Assembly: GCA_002698785.1 (NCBI GenBank)
Contig: PAAG01000059.1
Span: 496,001-560,000 of the forward strand
Reading direction: 5' to 3'
DNA from: Verrucomicrobiales bacterium
GTDB lineage: Bacteria; Verrucomicrobiota; Verrucomicrobiia; Verrucomicrobiales; DEV007
Length of the DNA stretch: 64,000 nt
Under the pieces are notes generated by a model. That model did not search any database. It had not been told where the DNA came from and saw only the letters and a list, made by a program, of their open reading frames with translations. Shown piece after piece: positions 33,678 to 43,388 of this stretch (position 1 is the stretch's first letter; each line of letters starts with the position of its first letter). Both the position numbers and the translations under genes were made by a program.

Positions 33678-35768
33678 CTATTTTAGAGGCCTCACCGACA
33701 CCGCCTTCAGCCTCCACTGCCCTGGCGTTTCCGTTCCGTAATGGGGGGCACTGCTCAGCAGCAACTGCTCGCCCTTTTTGACCACACCGATATCACTCAG
33801 CACACCGGATTGATCCTTTTCGTCGATATCCGCATCGACACAGTAAATCGCCAAAGGAGCGTCTTTTCCGACTTGGTAAAATCCTCCGCACTGCCCGTTC
33901 CCGGCGACGATGGCCACATGCTCGACGATCACATCCTGATCAAAAGTAATCGTCAACGTCTCACCTTCATCCACCTGCTTGAAACTCCCTCCAGTCACTC
34001 CCATACCGCGGCCATTAAAGTCAAAGCCCCCGGACGAAGCACGAATCTCCATTTTCACTTTCCCCAACATGCTCTCAAGAAGCCCCCCTTTTACCGAAAC
34101 CTCACTATCACTGGAGGCAAAATCCACGAACAAACTTTCCTCTGACGAAATATCCGCCAACCGATGCCCTCCGGCATTCCTGTGATGCTCCGCCACTTTC
34201 TTTAGGTGATCGACCAATTGCTCCAACTCAGGCTCACTGATTCGATTATTCTCCTCCTTCTGGTCGGATGAAAGGTCATACAACTCCATTGGAACAGCCG
34301 TCCCCATCCGCAGCAGACTGGCATCAAAAAACATCTTCCACTGTCCTTCGAAGATCTTTCCATCGACCTCCGGCGAATCCATTCTCAATGCCGATACAGC
34401 CGGGTCATCCTTTGCCTCTTTATGATCGTGGGCAAAAATCGGCGGACGTGTCAGGGTCTCTCCATCTCTCCAGGCAGGCAATACACTGATGCTGTCTTCG
34501 GCTCCCTTCTCTCCTTGGGTTCGATCAGGCAGATCTGATTTCAGAATCTCGGCAAACGTCGCAAACATGTCGGTGTGACACATCACTGTGGTATTACTCA
34601 CACCAGGGCCACTGGCATCACCGTCGCCGATTCCTGGCCCTGTCACGAGGAACGGCACGCGATGTCCCCCTTCGTATGTCGATCCTTTGTGGCTTCGAAA
34701 CGGCCCGGTGGCCACATCGCTGTTTTTCTCTGCCCCGTTGTCGCTGGTAAAGACAACGATCGTTGTTTCAATCAATTTCTTTCCCGGGTTCCGTGGGTCA
34801 TCATTCGCCTCAAGCCAATCGAGGAAACGCCCCAGGATCAAATCATTCTCGTAGATGAAATCGTGCCGCAGATCCATCAACTCCCCGGCCTTCGTCTTCG
34901 CCGCTCCGCGACTCGGCTTTCCATCGATATCTGTGTCGGGAGTGTAGGGACTGTGATTCGATACCGATGGATAATACAAAAAAAAGGGCTTCTCGGCGTT
35001 CTTCCCACCCTCCAGATGAGTCGACAGATACTCAATCGCGAAGTCAGAATGGCGACCACCTAACTCTGTCAGAAAATACGCATCGTCTCCCTTTCTCACG
35101 ATCTCCTTTCCATCACCCGTAGCTCCGATTGCAACTCGGTCGTGTATGTGCCCGGGCCCGACTGTCTGATTCGGTCCGTTCTTTGCCTTCTTCTTCTTTC
35201 CCTTACCGGCAGCATCCGGCCCGGATGTTCCGTGAGACCGCGACGTGAATCTCGCAAAATCAAAACCATGATCGACTGGGGTATCGAATAGCGGCTTTGT
35301 CAGGTCCGCATCATCCCAGCCTGACGCCGGTTTTCCATCGCTACGGGTGTATCTCAAGCCGACGTGCCATTTTCCGGTGATGGCCGTTCCATATCCCGCA
35401 TCCTGAAACAACGTGGCCAGAGTCGGCCTGTCCCGCTCAATCATCGGATCTCCCTGAGAGCCGAACAACACCCAATGCTTCAATCGATTCCTCCACGGAT
35501 ACCGCCCTGTCAGTAGTCCATACCGAGTAGGAGAACATCTCGACGACGGAGTATGGGCATCCGTAAATCGCACCCCCATCCTCGCGAGGCGTTCCATATT
35601 CGGCGTAGCCAACTGCACCTCATCTGCATTCCCAGTGAAATCCTGGTAGGCACTCGTGTCCCCCATCCCCATGTCATCCGCCATCATGAAAATCACGTTT
35701 GGGCGATCGATCGCATTACAGACAATCGAAAGGGCCAAAAAGGTCAGGAGACAAAAAGGGAGTTTCAT
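33678..35768 (-). CDS. Secreted sulfatase with C-terminal beta domain
   Basis: About 696 residues from the ATG at 35768 (a TTG sits one codon upstream). Signal peptide ending CNA; metal-binding MMADDMGMGDTSAY; canonical formylglycine motif C78-S-P-T-R (numbered from the ATG); GKWHVGLRY; FTSDNGAEKNS. A low-complexity Gly/Lys segment (GKGKKKKAK) lies in the middle. Residues about 545-696 form an extra domain with FDFNGRGMGVTGG and EHVAIVAGNGQCGG, reminiscent of a carbohydrate-binding beta-sandwich. It follows the methyltransferase and sulfatase genes on the same strand. Confidence 0.92.
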   Translation of the reverse strand: MKLPFCLLTFLALSIVCNAIDRPNVIFMMADDMGMGDTSAYQDFTGNADEVQLATPNMERLARMGVRFTDAHTPSSRCSPTRYGLLTGRYPWRNRLKHWVLFGSQGDPMIERDRPTLATLFQDAGYGTAITGKWHVGLRYTRSDGKPASGWDDADLTKPLFDTPVDHGFDFARFTSRSHGTSGPDAAGKGKKKKAKNGPNQTVGPGHIHDRVAIGATGDGKEIVRKGDDAYFLTELGGRHSDFAIEYLSTHLEGGKNAEKPFFLYYPSVSNHSPYTPDTDIDGKPSRGAAKTKAGELMDLRHDFIYENDLILGRFLDWLEANDDPRNPGKKLIETTIVVFTSDNGAEKNSDVATGPFRSHKGSTYEGGHRVPFLVTGPGIGDGDASGPGVSNTTVMCHTDMFATFAEILKSDLPDRTQGEKGAEDSISVLPAWRDGETLTRPPIFAHDHKEAKDDPAVSALRMDSPEVDGKIFEGQWKMFFDASLLRMGTAVPMELYDLSSDQKEENNRISEPELEQLVDHLKKVAEHHRNAGGHRLADISSEESLFVDFASSDSEVSVKGGLLESMLGKVKMEIRASSGGFDFNGRGMGVTGGSFKQVDEGETLTITFDQDVIVEHVAIVAGNGQCGGFYQVGKDAPLAIYCVDADIDEKDQSGVLSDIGVVKKGEQLLLSSAPHYGTETPGQWRLKAVSVRPLK

Positions 35769-35848
35769 CAATCGCTATCGAACCGAATATTCGATCTCGC
35801 GTCCATCAAAGAGGTTGGCGTAATCGGACAACTCTTTGTGATTTCCGG

Positions 35849-36547
35849 TCACGCTTCTGCCTTCCGAATCGCCAGCCATGACATCCTGTAGGTCAGATCG
35901 GGTGGAAGCCGCTCCATCGTAAGTTCTCGCTTCGCACACTGCTCCTCAACCCACTCGGTGCTGTGGTGAATGCACCCTACGGACATGGATTCATGACTGC
36001 TACCTACCCACGTATCGCCGTCATAGTCGGGATGTTCTTCGTTTGCCGGGAGGTATGTCGTCAGGAATACTGCACCTGGTTTCGCGTCGCGCACAAAGGA
36101 ATCAAGCGTGGCCTCAATGCCCCACTTGGCAGCGTGGGTCCAGATTGAATAGGCCAGGAAGAAATCGAATTTCTCCCCGAAGACCGAGGTATTGAAATCC
36201 GGATTGGTATCGAACTTCGGCACCTTCGCTGCGAGAACCTCTTCTTCCAGGATTCGCAATTTCCCGTTTTCCAACCTTCCCTCGTGCGGTTCGATTCCAA
36301 AATAGCAACCCGGGTTCAAAAAATGAATCAACCAGTATCCGGCACGCAACACACCGCAGCCGATATCCACCACCTTTGAGTCCGGCATCAATCCGGCTCG
36401 AAGCAGATAGATAAATTGCTCCCGTCCGCCGCATTCATAATGCTCGGGCTGGAATCCAATGAACTCCTCTTCGCTCAGCTTTCGGGCTTTGTCGTCCAAC
36501 GTCATATCGAAAATCTCACTCCTCGACCACTCCTGCTCTTCTCGCAT
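35849..36547 (-). CDS. Class I SAM-dependent methyltransferase
   Basis: About 232 residues. The SAM-binding motif I is VVDIGCGVLRAGYWLI, followed by the acidic FGIEPHEGRLENG; EFIGFQPEHYECGGREQF precedes it. No signal peptide is seen. The ATG at 36547 lies inside the end of the upstream sulfatase (32-nt overlap); an alternative ATG at 36505, 14 codons later, has GAGGAG 13 nt upstream and avoids the overlap. The substrate is unknown; related proteins occur near glycan biosynthesis genes. Confidence 0.82.
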   Translation of the reverse strand: MREEQEWSRSEIFDMTLDDKARKLSEEEFIGFQPEHYECGGREQFIYLLRAGLMPDSKVVDIGCGVLRAGYWLIHFLNPGCYFGIEPHEGRLENGKLRILEEEVLAAKVPKFDTNPDFNTSVFGEKFDFFLAYSIWTHAAKWGIEATLDSFVRDAKPGAVFLTTYLPANEEHPDYDGDTWVGSSHESMSVGCIHHSTEWVEEQCAKRELTMERLPPDLTYRMSWLAIRKAEA

Positions 36548-37904
36548 CCAAATTCATCTCTTCCTGAAACATCACAGCCATGCCTCGCAGTCGCTTGATC
36601 AGATCCTTCTTCCGAATGGGCTTCGTCTCACCTGGGTCGGACTCTAAATCATATATCGAAAGGCCGGGATTCAAATACATCTTGTAGCTCCCTGACCGAA
36701 CCGCCGAGAGAGCCCCCTGCGCCCCATGATAGAAGAAGGCATTGGTATATTCCTCTCTGTCAAAATAGGGCTCCCATTCGAGCCCCTGACTCCATCGCCG
36801 ACGAAGTGGAACCGCTGCATTCAAAGACAACTCCTCTTCCGGCGATGGCACTGCATTCACTTCCCCTGTCAGCAGAGGAAGAATATCCCTTCCATCAATT
36901 ACTGGATGGTCCTCTCCGATTTCAATGCCCGCAAAACTCGCGAGTGTAGGATACCAGTCCATCGCACTTACGATCTCGGAACACTCGTATCCTGACCGAA
37001 TCCCCAAGCCAGGTCCCCACGCAATCGCCGGGACTCGAATCCCACACTCCCACGTCGTCAGTTTTCGGCCCTGCATCGGCTGATCAGGGTTACGCCCCGG
37101 ACCTCTTCCATTGTCCGACGCGTAGATTACCACGGTATTTTTATCCAGCCCCAGTTCCCCTAACTTGTCCACCAATCGCCCCACGTGGAAATCCAGTTCC
37201 TGGATCGCGTCGCCATATTCTCCCCACTCGGATGTCCCCTGAAATTCTTCACTAACTCCCAGCGGATTGTGCAGCATCGTATGAGGCAGGTAGAGAAAGA
37301 ACGGCTCTTCTTTGTTCTTCTCGATAAACTGGATCGCCTCGTCAGTGTAGACTCGAGTCAGCTCTGCGGGATCGGCAGGACGCTTCACCACTTCCCCGTT
37401 TCTGATCAGGGGCACACCTTCCTCGCCGTAGTAGATAACCTCCACTGGATCGAGGTTCGAATACAATCCGAAGTGATAGTCGAAACCCTGCGCATCAGGA
37501 AGGAAGGGACCATCATCTCCGAGATGCCATTTCCCAATACAAGCTGTCGCATACCCATTGGCCTTGAACAGCTCTCCCATCGTAACCTCCTCCGGATGCA
37601 GTCCGCGTTTCGCATCTTCCCGTTGTACCCAGACCTCCATCCCGACACGACGCGGATAGCACCCTGTCAAAAGCCCCGCCCGTGACGGACTACAGATCGG
37701 CGAAGCGGCATAGTAATCCGTAAACCGAATCCCCTCTGTGGCGAGAGCATCAATGCGAGGAGTCTTCACCTCCGTCGCGCCGTAGCATCCAAGGTCGTAG
37801 TAGCCCTGATCATCGATGAAGATGACGATCACATTTGCCTTCTCGGCAGCGAAAGAACTCGCGGCCAGAAGATAGAGGGCGATTAAGAATAGGGGGCTTC
37901 GCAT
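36516..37904 (-). CDS. Secreted sulfatase (arylsulfatase A-like)
   Basis: A 462-residue sulfatase with a signal peptide ending FAAE. Metal-binding IFIDDQGYYDLGCYG, formylglycine motif C-S-P-S-R at about residue 72 (PICSPSRAGLLTGCYP), GKWHLGDDGPFLP, YASDNGRGPGRNP and GRKLTTWECGIRVP are conserved; typical of the uncharacterised S1 subfamilies of marine Planctomycetes and Verrucomicrobia. A 380-nt AT-rich intergenic region with an inverted repeat precedes it. Confidence 0.92.
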   Translation of the reverse strand: MRSPLFLIALYLLAASSFAAEKANVIVIFIDDQGYYDLGCYGATEVKTPRIDALATEGIRFTDYYAASPICSPSRAGLLTGCYPRRVGMEVWVQREDAKRGLHPEEVTMGELFKANGYATACIGKWHLGDDGPFLPDAQGFDYHFGLYSNLDPVEVIYYGEEGVPLIRNGEVVKRPADPAELTRVYTDEAIQFIEKNKEEPFFLYLPHTMLHNPLGVSEEFQGTSEWGEYGDAIQELDFHVGRLVDKLGELGLDKNTVVIYASDNGRGPGRNPDQPMQGRKLTTWECGIRVPAIAWGPGLGIRSGYECSEIVSAMDWYPTLASFAGIEIGEDHPVIDGRDILPLLTGEVNAVPSPEEELSLNAAVPLRRRWSQGLEWEPYFDREEYTNAFFYHGAQGALSAVRSGSYKMYLNPGLSIYDLESDPGETKPIRKKDLIKRLRGMAVMFQEEMNLDARRAGVVEE

Positions 37905-38284
37905 GCGTAAACACTCCGATTAGGTAGGTAAATTGCCCGAGAATTTTGGGATTTCTTTCCGGTTCCGGTTGGGCGATTTCGAAAATGATGGGAAAAGATG
38001 GGGTTTTGTTTTTGGCCAGTTTCAGGCAAATTGTGGGTCTTTTATTTATTTAAGTAATTGGTTTTGAGTATTTTGTGCATTTTTACCTCTCGGCTCATTT
38101 CCCATCATTTTGGGGCTTTTTCGATCATTTCGCCATTTTTCGGATGAGGAACCAATTGATGGCTACCGCAGCCTCAATCCTAACACAACCTCATATTTTT
38201 GTGAAGACCTAAACAGGAGGCTTCCCGGTATCCAGCGATAGTAAAAAACGAAGGGAGGCGGATGCGCGAAAATTTAGTTTTGAA
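37905..38284. other. Gene-free 380-nt stretch with a 14-base inverted repeat
   Basis: No credible reading frame. It holds the 3' end of the permease unit (38285) and the promoter of the minus-strand sulfatase (37904). It is markedly AT-rich with T-runs (around 38040-38060 and 38100-38140). Perfect inverted arms AAAATGATGGGAAA (37982-37995) and TTTCCCATCATTTT (38098-38111) enclose a 102-nt spacer. Related pieces (CGATCATTTCG, GCCATTTTTCGG) recur near the second arm. No clear promoter or terminator could be assigned. Confidence 0.6.
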
Positions 38285-39493
38285 TCACCCCTCTGCGGGA
38301 AGCCCAAAAAGAAATACCCCCGTACAGATCAAGCAGAGTACACCGAACAAAACGCCCTTCGCCGGAACCTTCTTTCCTTCTTTGTCCCCACGGAAAGCAA
38401 CGGTCGCAGCAACCAGGCACTGCAGTGCGTAGAACAAAGCGAATGCCCGCGAGGCCAGGGCGATCACCTCGTTTACATTTACCGACCACGTGATCGCCAC
38501 TGTCACGATCAGGATGAGGCCGTAAGCATACTTCTCGGGGAACTTCTGATTGGTGATGTCCTCAATCAAACCGCCTGCTCCAGCCGTATCAGCCACCGAA
38601 GCGCTGAACTGACTGCCCACCGCCGCAATCGTAAGCAGGAAAGGAAGTACGACTGCTACCTCTTTTGACAAGCCAAGGATCGCAGTGACGTCGGCGCCCA
38701 TATCTTTGTGGAACAGCACGGTAGCCAGTCCGACAAATACGAGATAGATCACACCCGAGATGATTTGCGATCGCCTCATGGTGCGAATTCTCAGTTCCGC
38801 CTCATGTTCGGCCCCGAGATATCGCGATGTCTCGAACCCCTGCACGACAATCAGCAGGCCCAACAACACCCTGACATCATTCCCACTGATACTCGAATCC
38901 ACATCCGGCATCGCCCAGTTCCCATTGACGGCCAATCCCACGTTGTGAACCACGAGGGATATCAGCAGGGCACCAATCATCCCGAGATTCAGCGCCACGG
39001 CGTATTCCTCGATCTTCTCCAGCGAAGAAAGCCCTTTCCATATTCCGACTACCCCGATCAGCAGAAGTAGTCCTGTGGTCAGCCAATCCGCAGCTATGGG
39101 ATTTGCTACACCAAATTGCTTCAAGGAAAACGCGGAGAGCAACTCAAGGTAATATGTAACGCTGATGAAGTAGGCCCCTGTCAGAACCACACGAGATACG
39201 AACGCGACGGTCTGCGAAGGGCCCTTATGATGCTCGATTGGCTCAAAATGCCGAATGTTAAATCGAATTGCAGAGCCTACGAAGAACGCCAGCACCAACA
39301 GGACAGCCATACAGAAGACGGCCCACTTTCCTACCAACCCGCCCAAAAGAGGCGCACTGATCAGAAAGCCACTCCCCATGATTGAGGCCAAGGGAGTCAC
39401 CGTCGCCTGCCAACTCTCTGACTTGGCGAGCTTCTTCGAAAAGGCGAGCCACCCGGCAATCGTTAGAGCAATGATGGGTATCAGGTAGTTCAT
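38285..39493 (-). CDS. APC-superfamily-like permease (11-12 helices)
   Basis: A 402-residue integral membrane protein with about eleven hydrophobic segments. The first unwound-helix-like motif ASIMGSGFLISAPLLGG resembles the first helix of LeuT-fold transporters, and GLLIVVQGFETSRYLGAEHEAE resembles helix 6 of amino acid/cation permeases. The family is distant from named APC subfamilies, so neither substrate nor ion is predictable. It is followed after 18 nt upstream by a methyltransferase gene on the same strand. Lipid, amino acid or nucleobase transport are all possible. Confidence 0.65.
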   Translation of the reverse strand: MNYLIPIIALTIAGWLAFSKKLAKSESWQATVTPLASIMGSGFLISAPLLGGLVGKWAVFCMAVLLVLAFFVGSAIRFNIRHFEPIEHHKGPSQTVAFVSRVVLTGAYFISVTYYLELLSAFSLKQFGVANPIAADWLTTGLLLLIGVVGIWKGLSSLEKIEEYAVALNLGMIGALLISLVVHNVGLAVNGNWAMPDVDSSISGNDVRVLLGLLIVVQGFETSRYLGAEHEAELRIRTMRRSQIISGVIYLVFVGLATVLFHKDMGADVTAILGLSKEVAVVLPFLLTIAAVGSQFSASVADTAGAGGLIEDITNQKFPEKYAYGLILIVTVAITWSVNVNEVIALASRAFALFYALQCLVAATVAFRGDKEGKKVPAKGVLFGVLCLICTGVFLFGLPAEG

Positions 39494-39510
39494 CCTCAGT
39501 TACCCTTACG

Positions 39511-40164
39511 CTACTCAGGCTTGGTCCCGACGACAATCGCAACGGGCATACTCCAGATTTCATCCTGCACTGAGTGAGTGATCTCCAGGCCTCCCTTTTC
39601 CAAGGTCGCTTCCACATTGATCGGATGGCAATCGACGATATGCGGAAAGTGCCGGTGCATCCAGACATAGGCTTTTTCCAATGGCGTGTCTTCTCCCTCG
39701 TTCTTAGGAGTTGCCATGGCGACAACACCGCAACGTCCGCCCGGTTTAAGAACACGTGAGATCTCGTTCACCACTTCGTCGATCACCACGTCCGGGAACA
39801 GCTCCAGCGTGAAGCTCAGAAAAACAGCATCAAAAGATTCATCCGCAAAATCAATGGGCGGCACCGTTCCGACACGTAGATCGATATTCCTTTTCAGTTC
39901 GAGACTTTCGAGGAGCTCGAGCGTCACTCGATGCATTCCTGTCGAAACATCCACTCCACACACTTCACCTTTTGGCCCGGTTGCACGCGCAAGCGCCACA
40001 AGGGCATGACCTGTTCCGTATCCAATTTCGAGAATTCTCTCCCCTGCCGTCACCATGAGCGCAGCCAGTCCTTTTTCACAGGCCTTGCGCTCGCTGGAGT
40101 GGGCAATCACATCGTAGGCGTTTGCAATACGATCGTAGAATTTCTCATTGGGGTCGAATTGCAT
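39511..40164 (-). CDS. UbiE/Methyltransf_11-type SAM methyltransferase
   Basis: About 217 residues from the ATG at 40164; a TTG at 40197 in frame would overlap the aldo/keto reductase gene by 8 nt. Motif I is ILEIGYGTGHALVALA, followed by GVDVSTGMH, DESFDAVFLSFTLELF and the LKPGGRCGVVAMA strand. These are the landmarks of the UbiE-like class I methyltransferases that act on quinones or other small molecules. It lies between the aldo/keto reductase and permease genes with short spacing, suggesting an operon. Confidence 0.85.
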   Translation of the reverse strand: MQFDPNEKFYDRIANAYDVIAHSSERKACEKGLAALMVTAGERILEIGYGTGHALVALARATGPKGEVCGVDVSTGMHRVTLELLESLELKRNIDLRVGTVPPIDFADESFDAVFLSFTLELFPDVVIDEVVNEISRVLKPGGRCGVVAMATPKNEGEDTPLEKAYVWMHRHFPHIVDCHPINVEATLEKGGLEITHSVQDEIWSMPVAIVVGTKPE

Positions 40165-40189
40165 AGCTAAGTTTTCTGGAGGTGGTAGA

Positions 40190-41179
40190 TCAGTCAAAGA
40201 TCGGATAGAAGGTATTGAAGGCTGCCTCGCCGAACTCCGCCGGGTCGTTGAAGCGACGATTTCGATTCAAAGCATCGATTCGACTCATCTCGTCCTCCGT
40301 TAGTTCAAAATTGTAGACGTCAAAATTTTCCTTCAGGTGTCCGGCGGTCTGAGTTTTCGGAATCGGAACCGTTCCTCTCTGGATTGCCCACCGGAGCGCC
40401 ACTTGGCCGATCGACTTATCTTTTTCAATCGCAATCGCCTTCATCTCTCCATCGTCAAAAAGAGACTCGCTCTCGCCCGCCATGTTCAGTGGAACGTAAG
40501 AACTTGCCCCGAATGGAGAAAATGCCGTCACCGCGATGTTCTCTCCTTTGCAATACCGTAGCAGGTTCTGCTGGGTCAGGTAAGGATGCATTTCGACCTG
40601 AAGCACCGATGGCTGGATACGAGCATAGGACTTCAGGTCCCGAATGCCTGATGTTGTAAAATTACAGATACCGATTCGCTTTACGAGCCCTGAATCGACG
40701 AGTCCCTCCATGGCTCCCCACGTGTCAGAAACGGGAATGCTCTCGTGTTTCATCGCGGGATTTTCTGCTTCAGGATCGAAAAACCAACCCGGCGGATAAC
40801 GTTCCTCAATTGGCACATACGCCAGCGTCACAGGGAAATGAATGAGATACAGGTCCAGTTCATCGAGTCCTAGGTCCGACAGCGTTTTTTCACAGGCAAG
40901 GCGCACATGGTCTGGGTGATGATAGGTGTTCCACAGCTTGGAGGTAATCCACAAATCGTCACGACTGCATGATCCCGAATCAATTGCATTCTTAATCCCC
41001 TGCCCTACCGCAACCTCGTTTCCGTAGTCACAGGCACAGTCAAAATGCCGGTATCCGATCGAAACGGCTTCCGGGATGAGAGTAGGAAGCACTTCATCGG
41101 GGATTTTCCACGTTCCAAGCCCAATCGATGGGAATTGACCGCCGTCACTGGTTTCGAAAGTTTTCAGGGAATCACTCAT
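40190..41179 (-). CDS. Aldo/keto reductase (AKR)
   Basis: A 329-residue NAD(P)H-dependent oxidoreductase of the aldose/aldehyde reductase type. The catalytic tetrad is D47 (RHFDCACDYGNE), Y52, K81 (WITSKLWN) and H114 (LYLIHFP). The C-terminal coenzyme motif PIPKTQTAGHLKENF is present; the canonical form is PKSxxxxRI-EN, and here Thr and His replace Ser and Arg. This indicates changed cofactor preference. It is cytoplasmic and heads the minus-strand unit reaching to 38285. Confidence 0.92.
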   Translation of the reverse strand: MSDSLKTFETSDGGQFPSIGLGTWKIPDEVLPTLIPEAVSIGYRHFDCACDYGNEVAVGQGIKNAIDSGSCSRDDLWITSKLWNTYHHPDHVRLACEKTLSDLGLDELDLYLIHFPVTLAYVPIEERYPPGWFFDPEAENPAMKHESIPVSDTWGAMEGLVDSGLVKRIGICNFTTSGIRDLKSYARIQPSVLQVEMHPYLTQQNLLRYCKGENIAVTAFSPFGASSYVPLNMAGESESLFDDGEMKAIAIEKDKSIGQVALRWAIQRGTVPIPKTQTAGHLKENFDVYNFELTEDEMSRIDALNRNRRFNDPAEFGEAAFNTFYPIFD

Positions 41180-41281
41180 ACTTCCCTAGCCATACAAAGC
41201 GTTCGTTGGTGAATCAAGAAAGTTGACGCCCGCCATTCCGGAGCCTTAGTCTGATGGCATCAATTCGAAATGCTGCAGTCC

Positions 41282-41581
41282 ATGAAAACTCTTGTCCTGA
41301 TCCTCTCGCTCACCCTTTCATTCGCTTCCCAGCTCTTGGCGAACCCACCGGCAGTAAACGGCTTTGAAGCAGCAAAGATTGCCCAGTCCGACTTGGAAGA
41401 GCGCGGCATCCAGAACAAGGTCTATATCGAGCAAATCATTCTCAAGAAAGAAGGTCTACTCAAGGATGAAACCTACTGGGAAATCATGTGGAACGATGAG
41501 TTTCCTGCACAGACCCCCGGCCGCAAGGAATATGGCCTGCGCGTATTTATGGATGGCTCCTACAAGCGAGCTGTGCGCTAG
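41282..41581 (+). CDS. Small secreted protein, unknown
   Basis: A 99-residue protein from the ATG at 41282 (another ATG four codons upstream at 41270). A signal peptide (ending LLA) is followed by about 80 residues with AAKIAQSDLEERGI, VYIEQIILKK and TYWEIMWNDEFP. The pattern resembles a single PepSY-like alpha/beta unit, but this is not secure. Its stop overlaps the opposite symporter frame by 4 nt. Confidence 0.65.
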   Translation: MKTLVLILSLTLSFASQLLANPPAVNGFEAAKIAQSDLEERGIQNKVYIEQIILKKEGLLKDETYWEIMWNDEFPAQTPGRKEYGLRVFMDGSYKRAVR

Positions 41582-43108
41582 CGCTCCCTTCCATCCCTCT
41601 TCCGCCCAATCAAAAAGCTGCCGACAACCGCAATCAGCAGGTTGATCGTCACGCCGTAGAGTCCGGGATTAAATCCGGAGTTCTTGATCCAGACCAATAG
41701 CCCATCTCCCTCTCCGCTGATCCAGAAGAACGAGAGTGAAAACACGAGCCCTACGGCCATTCCGAGAAACGTTGGACCTGCCCTCATTCCCTTCCAGTGA
41801 ATCCCGATCATGAATGCCGGGGCAAGCTGGATCAGCATGTCGAATTTCATCCCGAGTAGCTGGACCAGGGTGATTTCTCCCTCGCGAAAGTTTAGATAGA
41901 TTGTCAGGGTAGTAACCGCGACAACGAGGACTACTGAGAATATTTTTCCTACGGCAGTCAATTGCTCCTGCGATGCATTCCGCGCAAACCACGGTTGATA
42001 CAGGTCCCGGGTCAACATGCTGGAAATGGATAGCAAAGCAGAATCGCCCGTCGACATAATCGCTCCGAGGATCGCAGAAAAAATCACCACTACCAGAGCA
42101 GCGCCAAACCAACTGCTCTCTTGGATCTGGCTCAACATCACGGTCAGGGCAGTGTCAGTCTTCGCCCCTTCCAGTTGATCCGGCAGGTGAGCTGACACAG
42201 CCACTCCGACGAGTATTGCAACCAGCGTTGCTCCCAGTGGCATAAACGCCATCGCCGCCAGCCCGCGTCGCAGATCCCCACCCGGAGCGTGCTGCATACA
42301 CTCGTTGAATCGCTTGGGGATACAACGCTCCGGCAAAGCCAAAAAGGAGAATGAAGTTAATCCATTGTCGCAGCAGCTTTCCTTCTGGTGGAACGACTTT
42401 TTCTGGCGAGTGCTCGAATAGCAGCGCCGTGGTTTCGGCGGGCGATCCGAACTCGAAAAAGATCAAAACCAGCAACGTCAGGAACCCGATACCAAGCACC
42501 CCTCCCTGCAAAACGTCGGTCCAAGCTACCGCACGGAATCCGCCCAGCATCTCGTATAAAAGCATGATGCTCGCGAGCCCGATCACGCCAATCGCAAACG
42601 CTCGATCTGGATCGATCGAGGTCAAGCCTTCCACCGCCCGGCCCATCGCAGTGAGCTGGGCGAGAAAGAAATTCCCAAGAGCGGCGACCATGATCATTGT
42701 TGCCAGCAAATTCATTCCCCGATTACCAAACCGATGATCGAGATAGTCCGTTGGAGTGATGAATCCGTGCTTTTTTGCCAGTGAGTGGAGTTTGGGCGCA
42801 AAGATGAGATAGCTCACCACGATGGCGATCATGAACTGAACCGCAGTCAGCCAACTGAAACCGATCTGTGCCGATTTCCCGGTGAACCCAATGATGGTAT
42901 TACCGCTGTATTGAGTGGCGAATAGCGTCAGCCACAAAACCAGGAAACCGACTCCTTTTCCGCCAAGGTAGAAATCACGAAGCGATTTCTCCTTACTGGC
43001 CCTGCGGCCCATCCATCCGATGAAAATTAATCCACCAAGGTAAAAGAGAATGAATGCGATTCCCCCGAGGCCGAACGGAATCGCATCTGCGAGAAGAGGA
43101 AACCTCAT
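41578..43108 (-). pseudogene. Sodium:solute symporter (SSS family) interrupted by a frameshift
   Basis: Two overlapping frames together encode one SSS transporter of about 510 residues. The N-terminal part (43108 to about 42283) carries LGGKGVGFLVLWLTLFATQYSGNT-type core helices, TPTDYLDHRFGNRG and ALYPQAIQRVYAARSG. The C-terminal part (about 42275 to 41578) resumes at GGDLRRGLAAMAFMPLG. The change of frame falls in GGGTGGGG (minus strand, 42276-42283), where one extra base relative to the expected reading would restore RSGGDLRR. It may be a pseudogene, a sequencing or assembly error in a G-rich run, or a programmed +1 shift. The DUF3311 partner upstream is intact and overlaps its start (ATGA). 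Confidence 0.85.
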
Positions 43109-43335
43109 TCCTGCCCCTCCTCTTCACTGTCTTCCTCAGGCCAACGAAACAAAAAAAGCCACGCCGTGAAGCAGGAAATAAGAAACGAAATCCCGACGGT
43201 GACTACTGCCCAAAGCGGGAATCCTATCAGTATGCGAGTGTCCCCTTCTGGCCAGTACCAGGGGACCCCAAAGAGAAAGAGGATTAGATAAACAATCCAG
43301 ATCCACGGCCTGAGTAAGCGGTTCGACTCATTCAT
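43105..43335 (-). CDS. DUF3311-like small membrane protein, symporter partner
   Basis: A 76-residue protein with two hydrophobic helices (about 10-28 and 37-62) separated by VPWYWPEGDTRILIGFPLW, the pattern of DUF3311 proteins that occur directly upstream of SSS symporters and are thought to be small accessory subunits. The acidic tail is EEDSEEEGQE. The stop overlaps the ATG of the symporter as ATGA, typical of this gene pair. Confidence 0.78.
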   Translation of the reverse strand: MNESNRLLRPWIWIVYLILFLFGVPWYWPEGDTRILIGFPLWAVVTVGISFLISCFTAWLFLFRWPEEDSEEEGQE

Positions 43336-43388
43336 CCAAAGGGGTCATCCCAAATGGATACCCCCTTTGGCAAGAAGAAATGAGTACG

